Source of the DNA: Candidatus Saccharimonadota bacterium
GTDB taxonomy: Bacteria; Patescibacteriota; Saccharimonadia; Saccharimonadales; Saccharimonadaceae
Length of the DNA stretch: 34,773 bases
Direction: 5' to 3'
NCBI GenBank assembly: GCA_016282495.1
Contig: JAEEKR010000027.1
Span: forward strand, 1-34,773
Below the pieces are notes generated by a model. The model saw only the letters and a program-made list of their open reading frames with translations, searched no databases and had not been told where the DNA came from. Shown here piece by piece: positions 1 to 7,044 of this stretch (position 1 is its first letter; every line of letters starts with the position of its first letter). The translations under genes were made by a program, and so were the position numbers.

Positions 1-66
1 AAATGAGATGATGAACAGTCCATAAGTCGTTACCTTCGGGAACGCAGGACAGGAAAGGAGCTAGCT

Positions 67-405
67 ATGGCTAACTTTAAAGCAACTTGGTCCGGTAAAT
101 ACCCTTGTCTTTGCGTAGGTGAATGGACTCTGTACCTTGACGGTGTAGATGTCTCTGACGTAATCCCTCAGATTCTCAGAATCTCTCCGATGGGTACCCG
201 CAAGGAGTACGCCGCCGTGAGGGTTGATGAGAACTGTGACGAGACTTACGAACGCTACTGGGATGGCCTTTCGGCCAAAAAGTGGATTCGTAAAAATCTC
301 TACTGGGTTACTAAGATCTGTAAGACCTGGGGTGAAGCCTTTGAGCTTTACCATGCGATCAATGATGCCGATTGGCGCCATTCTTCGTGTGGGGGCTGCC
401 TGTAA
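67..405 (+). CDS. orphan small protein (112 aa), C-terminus DWRHSSCGGCL
   Basis: ATG with strong SD (aaaggag) upstream; complete ORF; no recognised family. Confidence 0.75.
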   Translation: MANFKATWSGKYPCLCVGEWTLYLDGVDVSDVIPQILRISPMGTRKEYAAVRVDENCDETYERYWDGLSAKKWIRKNLYWVTKICKTWGEAFELYHAINDADWRHSSCGGCL

Positions 406-414
406 GGCAGCCCT
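396..414 (+). other. perfect hairpin overlapping the stop codon of the 67-405 ORF (GGGCTGCC..GGCAGCCC), no clear U-tract
   Basis: inverted repeat gggctgcctgtaaggcagccc with TAA in the loop. Confidence 0.6.
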
Positions 415-458
415 TCCTGGTGAATAGACATTCACTTACGATGTAATAAATATAGAAT

Positions 459-870
459 GCTCCGACCATGAGCGGTAGTGCGAGGCCTTGCAGTCATAAG
501 TCAAGGCGAGGCACATTGGTCTGTTTCTTGCGACAGTATCACATGCAAGAATCTGCAGTAAAGGCCAGCAGGATGGCTGGTGACCCGTGGCGCGAAAGGC
601 CAAGAATTTCTGTCTTGGTGGACGCACCGAGACAGGAATTCCTTCTCGGGCGGACGCGTCAGGGAAGAAGGCTATAAGTAGCGGGTGCAGATTGAGGAAG
701 ATTTTTGCAGTGTTTTTCCAGCCGAAAAGTAAAATGAGTGGAAAAATCTGAACGATCGCGGTAACTGAACTGGGAGAAATCCCCCGCGAGAGTGTGGACA
801 GGAGTTAACAATGGCCTGTCCTAGAACGATTCAACCATCCTCCGGTAGACTACCGGGGGATTTTTCTTTG
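459..870 (+). ncRNA. candidate structured non-coding RNA of unknown class
   Basis: Several internal hairpins (GCCTTG..CAAGGC; TTCTTGC..GCAAGAA; CCAGC..GCTGG; CCGAG..CTCGG; GGACAGG..CCTGTCC) followed by an intrinsic terminator; no convincing ORF; weak -10 (tatagaat) near 451-458. Confidence 0.55.
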
Positions 871-1649
871 GGAACTTTACTTAGCTCGTCTTGGTCGGTG
901 TTTTTACGAATATATTTTTTAGAGAAGAGAAAGAATTGGCGCATAGCGTCGGCTATTTCGGGGGATTCAATGATAGTAGACATACTGTTTTTTTCATAGT
1001 TTATGAAAGCAACATTGTCTCCAAAGATGTCAATTTCTACAGGAGAATCATATTCGCCATGTGGTAGGAAAGTACGAGTAAGAAGATAGTTCTTTTCCAT
1101 GTCCTTATTACTAATCTCATTAGAAAACTCTGAAGCGGTAATATTTTCAGCTTTGATATTGTTTTTCACCCTTGAAGAAACAAATTGTTTGAACCCCTCT
1201 TTATCCACAGTGTTGTCGTATCTGCTTCTGACGAAATAAAAAGTTTTTTTAGTCGCTATGATTTTGTCCCAGATTATTTTTATGCCTTCTTTCCCGTAAA
1301 ATGTTTGTGTGCCAGGTTCGTTTTGATGTTCGTTGTAAAAATTAATTAAACTGGGGAGATTGCTTTCTAAATTGCGGGCTTGGCGGGCCATTTGACGAAG
1401 GCGCTTTTCGGCTAAGCTTTCTAGAACGGATGGGTGGTTCGGAATATAGGCTGATATTTTACCGCGATCTTTTTGCGAGATGATGCCTGTTTTTTCGAGC
1501 TTTTCAAGAGCAGAGTAAACAGTAGTTCGATTCTCGTCGACACCTTTAGCGATCTCTGATGCGGTCTTTTGCCCATTTTCGATTAGATATAAATAGATTT
1601 TTGCCTGTATTTCTGACAGGCCTGCTTGCATTAATATTTCTTTATCCAT
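831..1649 (-). CDS. TrmB-family-like HTH transcriptional regulator
   Basis: N-terminal wHTH (GLSEIQAKIYLYLIENGQKTASEIAKGVDENRTTVYSALEKLEKTGII); start placed at MDKEILMQ, 6 nt after TATAAT. Confidence 0.8.
   Translation of the reverse strand: MDKEILMQAGLSEIQAKIYLYLIENGQKTASEIAKGVDENRTTVYSALEKLEKTGIISQKDRGKISAYIPNHPSVLESLAEKRLRQMARQARNLESNLPSLINFYNEHQNEPGTQTFYGKEGIKIIWDKIIATKKTFYFVRSRYDNTVDKEGFKQFVSSRVKNNIKAENITASEFSNEISNKDMEKNYLLTRTFLPHGEYDSPVEIDIFGDNVAFINYEKNSMSTIIESPEIADAMRQFFLFSKKYIRKNTDQDELSKVPKEKSPGSLPEDG
837..870 (+). terminator. intrinsic terminator
   Basis: ATCCTCCGGTAG-A-CTACCGGGGGAT followed by TTTTTCTTT. Confidence 0.85.
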
Positions 1650-1746
1650 ATTGGCATTATAGCACATAGTTTATAGTTTTGTCGACTCTATTTCGACAAA
1701 ATTTTTAACTATTACCTCTGTTAATATTGAAAAAAACGTACTAATA

Positions 1747-1775
1747 TTGACAAAATGCAAGTTTTTTGGTACAAT
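1747..1775 (+). promoter_or_regulatory. sigma70-like promoter TTGACA-17-TACAAT
   Basis: ttgaca aaatgcaagttttttgg tacaat. Confidence 0.8.
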
Positions 1776-2061
1776 GGTTGCAACAATCATGTGGAGATTG
1801 CGTGATTGTTGCAGACAACATTAAAAACTTTTTCGTAAAAACAAGCTCAACTTTGGCGAGTTGAGCTGGGCTGAATAAACTCCCTCTTTATTCTCCCAGC
1901 TTTGCTCGTCAATTTTGCGGGTGAACATTAAAAAATTGATTAGAGCATGAAGAAAGAAGAAAAGGGCCTTTAAGGTTCCGCCCATCCCAAAAGGGAATGG
2001 GTGCCGCTTTTATGGTTATAAGCGCTCTAGCGTGAAGACCACGGTTGGAAGGGACTTCTAT
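1776..2061 (+). promoter_or_regulatory. long multi-hairpin 5' leader
   Basis: Consecutive inverted repeats: GCAACAATCA/TGATTGTTGC, AGCTCAACT/AGTTGAGCT, GCTGGG-GAATAAA/TTTATTC-CCCAGC, GCTC-TCAATTTT/AAAAATTGA-GAGC, CCCATcCC/GGgaATGGG. Confidence 0.7.
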
Positions 2062-2397
2062 ATGAAGTACTCTCCTCTTTCCCTCGCCGCTTTGTACGCA
2101 ATCTTCGCTCTTCGTCCTTCTGAGTTTGAACACTCAGGAAGTCGACAGGACGGACATTACTACAAAGTGTACTTCCCGAACGGCTTCGGCGCTTCGATAA
2201 TCAAACATTCGGGGTCTTATGGCCGCGAAGATGATTTATTTGAAGTTGCCGTCCTCTTTGAAGGGGACATCTGTTACAGGACTCCTATCACGAATGACGT
2301 GGTGGGCTACTTAACAGATGAAGACGTCGCACATATCTGCAGGAGGATCTCTGACCTGGAGCTCTCTGATTTGTGCGAAGAAGATGATGAGTGGTGA
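2062..2397 (+). CDS. orphan small protein (111 aa), acidic C-terminus
   Basis: ATG preceded by SD ggaaggg; complete ORF ending tga taa. Confidence 0.7.
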   Translation: MKYSPLSLAALYAIFALRPSEFEHSGSRQDGHYYKVYFPNGFGASIIKHSGSYGREDDLFEVAVLFEGDICYRTPITNDVVGYLTDEDVAHICRRISDLELSDLCEEDDEW

Positions 2398-2508
2398 TAA
2401 ACACAACTCATCATCTCAGGGAACTTAACCAACAGAGCTAAAACTCGGGGCAAGAGAGCTTGCCTGGCAACAGAAGTGGTTTGGAGAGCCACAATAAAAA
2501 ACTCCAAA

Positions 2509-2538
2509 AACCTCCGACCGATAGGCCGGAGGATTTTT
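2509..2538 (+). terminator. intrinsic terminator
   Basis: CCTCCGaccgataggcCGGAGG followed by ATTTTTT. Confidence 0.75.
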
Positions 2539-2561
2539 TATAGGGATAAACATAAAAACTA

Positions 2562-2590
2562 TTGACATTTTTGATTAAGTGTGCTATAAT
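2562..2590 (+). promoter_or_regulatory. perfect consensus promoter TTGACA-17-TATAAT
   Basis: ttgaca tttttgattaagtgtgc tataat. Confidence 0.9.
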
Positions 2591-2663
2591 AATAAAGTTG
2601 ACCTTTGGTTGACATTGCCTGGCTGCGTATGTAGCTAGAGTACTTTTATAAGGAGGTATTCGT

Positions 2664-3026
2664 ATGAATACCAATAAGTTCGAGATTACAAAAAGAAGCT
2701 TTGGAATCAAGAACGGCCCCAGCAGGGACTTGCTCATCGACTCGCTGAAATATGCGTATGACAAAGGCAAGGTTCTCCCGGTAGACTTTTCTATTGCAGT
2801 AGGATACACTACTCCTCTTGACGATCCGGGCTGTGCTTTTGTGGCAATGAAAATTGAGTCCTTGACCATTACATCTCTTGAGCATGAAGATGGTTCAGGA
2901 TACTCCTTTAATCTTGCCGGGTATTGCAGAGCCACTTTGTCTCCTTGGGGAGAAGTTAAACCCTACAAATTTAAGGCCTACTATAATGCAAAAGTCCGAG
3001 AAGGCCGTATCGAATTTACCGACTAA
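2664..3026 (+). CDS. orphan small protein (120 aa)
   Basis: SD aaggagg, ATG, own consensus promoter and terminator. Confidence 0.75.
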   Translation: MNTNKFEITKRSFGIKNGPSRDLLIDSLKYAYDKGKVLPVDFSIAVGYTTPLDDPGCAFVAMKIESLTITSLEHEDGSGYSFNLAGYCRATLSPWGEVKPYKFKAYYNAKVREGRIEFTD

Positions 3027-3071
3027 CACGACAACTACTCCACTTCATTGCGAATCTCCTTCTTTCTCCAT

Positions 3072-3108
3072 GGCCCGAGCCTTAGCGCTCGGGCTTTTTC
3101 CTTTTTTA
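3072..3108 (+). terminator. intrinsic terminator
   Basis: GCCCGAGCcttagcGCTCGGGC TTTTTCCTTTTTT. Confidence 0.9.
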
Positions 3109-3137
3109 GAGATAAACCTCTATGTTATAATACGGAT

Positions 3138-3686
3138 ATGGAAGAAGATACGCGGAATCTTGTGGACGAATACAAAGGAATGGAGAACGAACAAGTTTTT
3201 GATGCGCTCTCGAAAAAGCGTAATTCTCTAGAGGTAGCGATTGAAAATGTTTCTCACGATTTTAATGTGGGAACGATCGTGAGGAGCGCGAATAATTTTA
3301 ACGTCTCTAAAGTACATATTGTGGGTAAGAAGAAGTATAACCGTAGGGGTGCGATGTGTACAGATAAGTATATTGAGATTCTACATTGGGAGAGTTTAGC
3401 GGATTTTTTGAAGGATCAGAGAGAAAGGAAACGAGAAATTGTTGCAATTGAGAATAATACAGAGAGGGTTTTGCCTTTATCTCGAGGTAAATTACCAAAC
3501 AATGCGACTTTGGTGTTTGGAAGTGAGGGTGATGGGATTTCTAGGGAATTATTAGAGGAGGCAGATGAAGTGCTTGAAATTGAGAGCTTTGGATCAACTA
3601 GATCGGTGAATGTTGGAGTAGCGGCCGGGATCGCAATGTATGAGTGGGTGAGGAGGAATGTCCTTGGAAGAGCAGGTAAAGAATAA
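3138..3686 (+). CDS. SpoU/TrmH-family RNA 2'-O-methyltransferase
   Basis: SHDFNVGTIVRSANNFNV, LVFGSEGDGIS, STRSVNVGVAAGIAMYEW motifs; start at MEEDTRN, 6 nt after TATAAT. Confidence 0.9.
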   Translation: MEEDTRNLVDEYKGMENEQVFDALSKKRNSLEVAIENVSHDFNVGTIVRSANNFNVSKVHIVGKKKYNRRGAMCTDKYIEILHWESLADFLKDQRERKREIVAIENNTERVLPLSRGKLPNNATLVFGSEGDGISRELLEEADEVLEIESFGSTRSVNVGVAAGIAMYEWVRRNVLGRAGKE

Positions 3687-4494
3687 GGCGGTAAATATTG
3701 AGAAAAAAGATGAAGACCGCAAGAAGCATCAGTGGTTAAAAATAGGGATTCCGTTTGTCGTTTTGCTTAGTTTTGTGGGGTGGTTAACAGGGTGGCTTAG
3801 AGATCAAGCGATGGATGCGACTACTATTTTGTCGATTTCGGCACCGATGCAAAAGCAGGCTGAGACACTATATAAGAGGAATACGTTTGGGAAAAAGTTG
3901 GTGGCTTTGACCTTTGATGATGGGCCATTTCCAGCAACAACGAATAGACTATTAGATATTCTGCGCGAAAAAGAAGTTCGGGCGACATTTTTTGAACTAG
4001 GAACAATGGCAAGTAGATATCCGGATGTGACAAAAAGAGTATATAACGAGAAACACGAGTTAGCGAGCCATACAATGTCGCATAGACAGCTAAATAAGAT
4101 TAGCGCTGGCGAAGTAGCGGCTGAAGCTGGACAAGCACGAGATGTGATTAGGAATATAACAGGGGAAGATCCGATGCTAATGCGCCCACCTTATGGGGCG
4201 ATCAATAGGATTGTAGCGGGGAATGTTGGTGCGCCGATGATTTTATGGACGGTAGACACGGAAGATTGGAGGTCTAAAGATGCTGGATCGGTGCTAGAGC
4301 GTGCAAGGTCTGCGGCATTTGATGGGGCGATAATCTTGATGCACGATATTTATGAATCGACCGTGGATGGAGCAGCAATGGTAATTGATGCGCTTAGAGA
4401 AGATGGTTACGAGTTCGTGACAGTGAGCGAACTTGCTAAAATGAGAGGTGTAGAGCTAAGAAACGGGGAAGCGTACGGATCTTTCAAACCGTAG
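3658..4494 (+). CDS. membrane-anchored polysaccharide deacetylase (NodB-like)
   Basis: TM near N-terminus; LTFDDGPFPATT, ELASHTMSHRQL, MRPPYGAIN, LMHDI motifs. Confidence 0.92.
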   Translation: MSLEEQVKNKAVNIEKKDEDRKKHQWLKIGIPFVVLLSFVGWLTGWLRDQAMDATTILSISAPMQKQAETLYKRNTFGKKLVALTFDDGPFPATTNRLLDILREKEVRATFFELGTMASRYPDVTKRVYNEKHELASHTMSHRQLNKISAGEVAAEAGQARDVIRNITGEDPMLMRPPYGAINRIVAGNVGAPMILWTVDTEDWRSKDAGSVLERARSAAFDGAIILMHDIYESTVDGAAMVIDALREDGYEFVTVSELAKMRGVELRNGEAYGSFKP

Positions 4495-4548
4495 GGTGCT
4501 TTATAACGCTTGATTTTTTGCAGATAATGGGTTAAAATTGGTGGAGTT

Positions 4549-4625
4549 GGGGATATAGCTCAGCTGGTTAGAGCGCGTCACTGATAATGACGAGGTCTGT
4601 GGTTCAAGTCCACATATCCCCACCA
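4549..4625 (+). tRNA. tRNA-Ile(GAU), CCA encoded
   Basis: Cloverleaf; anticodon stem CGTCA/TGACG, loop CTGATAA; ends ACCA. Confidence 0.96.
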
Positions 4626-4636
4626 GTTAACAATTT

Positions 4637-4713
4637 GGGGTAATAGCTCAGTTGATTAGAGCGCTGCCTTTGCAAGGCAGAGGTCCAGGGTTTGAGTCCC
4701 TGTTACTCCACCA
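4637..4713 (+). tRNA. tRNA-Ala(UGC), CCA encoded
   Basis: Cloverleaf; anticodon stem CTGCC/GGCAG, loop TTTGCAA; ends ACCA. Confidence 0.96.
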
Positions 4714-4819
4714 AATTTGAATATTAAAGCCGGGAATCCGGCGTTTTTTCTGCCTTGCTCTATGTATAATAGCGCTGCGGCAGAAGAAAACGCCTCTTCC
4801 CGGCTTTAATATCCAAATT
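4714..4819. repeat. large imperfect inverted repeat (~41-nt arms, 24-nt loop with TATAAT)
   Basis: 4714-4754 is nearly the reverse complement of 4779-4819; left arm includes tRNA terminator GCCGGgaatCCGGCgTTTTTT. Confidence 0.85.
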
Positions 4820-4879
4820 AATGCTTCTGGAAAAGCCCAATCTACCGGCTTTTAATTACGAAATTACAGCAGGAGATAA

Positions 4880-4913
4880 AAACACCGCAGTGATTGGCTG
4901 CGGTGTTTTTTTA
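4880..4913. terminator. intrinsic terminator, possibly bidirectional
   Basis: AAAACACCGCAgtgattggcTGCGGTGTTTTTTT. Confidence 0.85.
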
Positions 4914-4921
4914 TGAATGAT

Positions 4922-5692
4922 TTATTCGAACATTGAATCGTCGTATTCAACGTAGCTACCATCAGACAGTACGAATACCGTAGTTATTCCGCCGCCAACT
5001 TTATCTTCCTCGAAAAAGCTAATGTAATTAACTACGTCGGTGACAAAACCGTCTATTTTTGCTTTTTTCACAGTGAAGTCTGATTTTCCAAGAGCATTGT
5101 CAAGTGATAGATATTCTACACTGCCATTTTCTAATATAAACCCTATACTATCACCACTTGCATCTTGGCCTCTTTCGATTTCAACAGCTTTGTAAATCTT
5201 TCCGGAGAGCCCATTGATGTTGCAATTCGATTGTCGGGTGACGTCCCCGCCGATTTCAACGAGGCAAGAGTTGATTTCTCCATTTTCAATAGATATGGAT
5301 ATGCTTGAAGGCTCATAGTTTTCTGGAAGATATATTTGGTTTGATTTTAATTGAAGACGGTAATGCCTTGGGCTAGTAGCAGAGATAATAGGGTTAGATT
5401 TTTTAACATTAGTGTCAGTGATGGTGACGGTTGTGGTGCCGTCTGCGGTTGTAATTTCTGGGGTTTCTAGAGTAGTGGTTGTGCCATCGGCGTTTTTGAT
5501 TTGGACCTTTAGGTCGGAAGCCTTATCGTCTTTCTTTTGGCTTTGCATCATGCCAAAGACACCGAAACCGATGCCACAGAGGGCAATGATTGCCATTAAT
5601 GCGGTGGCGATTTTTAAGCCTTTGCCACTCTTTTGTTGTGGGGCCCCGCCCATGTCCATTTGGGGCATAGCGGTAGTCATATCTTGTTCCAT
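4922..5692 (-). CDS. membrane-anchored extracytoplasmic protein of unknown function
   Basis: Cytosolic MPQMDMGG.. start, one TM (LKIATALMAIIALCGIGFGVFGMM), T-rich linker; SD aaaggaggt. Confidence 0.75.
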   Translation of the reverse strand: MEQDMTTAMPQMDMGGAPQQKSGKGLKIATALMAIIALCGIGFGVFGMMQSQKKDDKASDLKVQIKNADGTTTTLETPEITTADGTTTVTITDTNVKKSNPIISATSPRHYRLQLKSNQIYLPENYEPSSISISIENGEINSCLVEIGGDVTRQSNCNINGLSGKIYKAVEIERGQDASGDSIGFILENGSVEYLSLDNALGKSDFTVKKAKIDGFVTDVVNYISFFEEDKVGGGITTVFVLSDGSYVEYDDSMFE

Positions 5693-5753
5693 TTTACCTC
5701 CTTTATAACAAAATACTTATGACTATTATAGCAGAAAAGGGTATAGGAAAGAC

Positions 5754-5840
5754 AAAAAGTGCCCGAATTGGGCACTTTTTATAACTTCTAGAAGTTATCC
5801 GGTATTTTGAGTAACCTCGCAGTTTTGTTTACTCAAAATA
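5754..5840. repeat. cluster of three perfect inverted repeats
   Basis: AAAAAGTGCCCgaattGGGCACTTTTT (5754-5780); ATAACTTCTAGAAGTTAT (5781-5798); TATTTTGAGTA/TACTCAAAATA (5803-5813/5830-5840). Confidence 0.85.
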
Positions 5841-5921
5841 TACCTCTATAATATATCACAGAATGCATAATGTCAATGCTTTTTCTATACATATTATAAC
5901 ATATTTTTTAGCAAAAACGTA

Positions 5922-5950
5922 TTGACAAAGCAAAAGTAGTATGCTATAAT
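5922..5950 (+). promoter_or_regulatory. consensus promoter TTGACA-17-TATAAT
   Basis: ttgaca aagcaaaagtagtatgc tataat. Confidence 0.9.
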
Positions 5951-6022
5951 GTTTGTAACACTCTAAAAAAGGGTGGTGTTTAGTAATGATTAATAACTGG
6001 TGGGCAGAAAGTGAGTTTCAGA

Positions 6023-6226
6023 ATGGCTGGAACCAAAGCTGGTGGCTTAAAAGCTGCTGCTACCAACAAATCCAAATACGGCAAAGAATTTTATGCTCGT
6101 ATTGGTCAAAAAGGTGGCCGCAATGGTCATACTGGTGGTTTTGCCGCTAACCCTGCTCTTGCTAAGATTGCTGGTGCTAAGGGTGGTCGCATCTCCCGTC
6201 GTGGCCCTGCTAAAAAAGCTGCTTAA
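6023..6226 (+). CDS. KGG-repeat (Con-10/general stress-like) small basic protein
   Basis: MAGTKAGGLKAA..GQKGGRNGHTGGF..AGAKGGRISRRG; GTG start at 6011 also possible. Confidence 0.75.
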   Translation: MAGTKAGGLKAAATNKSKYGKEFYARIGQKGGRNGHTGGFAANPALAKIAGAKGGRISRRGPAKKAA

Positions 6227-6242
6227 TTAGATAAGAATTGAA

Positions 6243-6270
6243 AAATAACCCCGTTTTGGGGTTATTTTTT
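6243..6270 (+). terminator. intrinsic terminator
   Basis: AATAACCCCgttttGGGGTTATTTTTT. Confidence 0.9.
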
Positions 6271-6298
6271 GATGTATAATGGGGAAAAAGGAGGAGTT

Positions 6299-6643
6299 AT
6301 GAATTTTAATGATTATCAAGTGGCGGCGGCAAAATATGATACTTTTAAGGACATAAAACCGGAGGTAAGCGATCCAGGTGTAATAGAGAAAGTATTGGGT
6401 TTGGCGGGTGAAACTGGAGAGGCGTGCGAAAAGTTTAAAAAGATTTTGCGCGATAAGGGCGGAAAGCTATCTCCAGAGGACAAAAAAGAGGTAGTAAAAG
6501 AACTTGGCGATGTTTTGTGGTATCTAGCGTCAATCTCAAGATGTATGGGAGTGGAGTTTCAAGAGGTGGCAGAGATGAACCTCGATAAACTACAGAGTAG
6601 GTTGGAAAGAAATAAAATTCACGGAGCAGGGGATAATCGCTAG
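6299..6643 (+). CDS. MazG-like nucleotide pyrophosphohydrolase
   Basis: SD aaggagg; GLAGETGEACEKFKK..KKEVVKELGDVLWYLA motif. Confidence 0.9.
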   Translation: MNFNDYQVAAAKYDTFKDIKPEVSDPGVIEKVLGLAGETGEACEKFKKILRDKGGKLSPEDKKEVVKELGDVLWYLASISRCMGVEFQEVAEMNLDKLQSRLERNKIHGAGDNR

Positions 6644-7044
6644 AGGTCACAATGGGGACAATGATAGGCTCCGTCTGGGGTTTGATAACGGTTGAGGCCA
6701 CATTTTTTACAGAGAGATTTTTGATGGAGCCAGTTGCGATAGGAGTCTAGTTCTTCTTCGGACAGGGAAGAATCAAACTTTACACCAAATTTTTGACATA
6801 ATTCTTTGGTCTTTTCCCAAGCGGCAACTTCCATTTTGATGCGTTCCACATCTGTTTTAAAGGAAAAATGGCCGAGTTCGGCGTGGGCAAGCTCGTGCAG
6901 GGCGAAAAATTCGAAATTCGGAGTGTTTTCGGGGCCAAAATAGATGGTTTTTGGGGGGCGAAACATGAATTTTTTACCGAAATGGATATGGTAATTTGGG
7001 TATAATTCCTCTAGTTTTTTGAGAAATTTAGTGGGTTTTGGCAT
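6640..7044 (-). CDS. HExxH putative metallopeptidase (ImmA/IrrE-like) with C-terminal zinc ribbon
   Basis: FFALHELAHAELGHF; CKKCGLNRYQTPDGAYHCPHC. Confidence 0.75.
   Translation of the reverse strand: MPKPTKFLKKLEELYPNYHIHFGKKFMFRPPKTIYFGPENTPNFEFFALHELAHAELGHFSFKTDVERIKMEVAAWEKTKELCQKFGVKFDSSLSEEELDSYRNWLHQKSLCKKCGLNRYQTPDGAYHCPHCDL

Noticed and set aside
459-870. Possible RNase P RNA or tmRNA
   Set aside because: Conserved cores (GAGGAAAGUCC, ACAGAA..GGCUUA; tmRNA tag/TpsiC-like ends) not found on either strand
5986-6150. Trp-rich ~54-codon ORF (MINNWWAESEFQNGW..) overlapping the KGG gene in another frame
   Set aside because: Likely an artefact of GGT-rich KGG repeats read out of frame; no family and short
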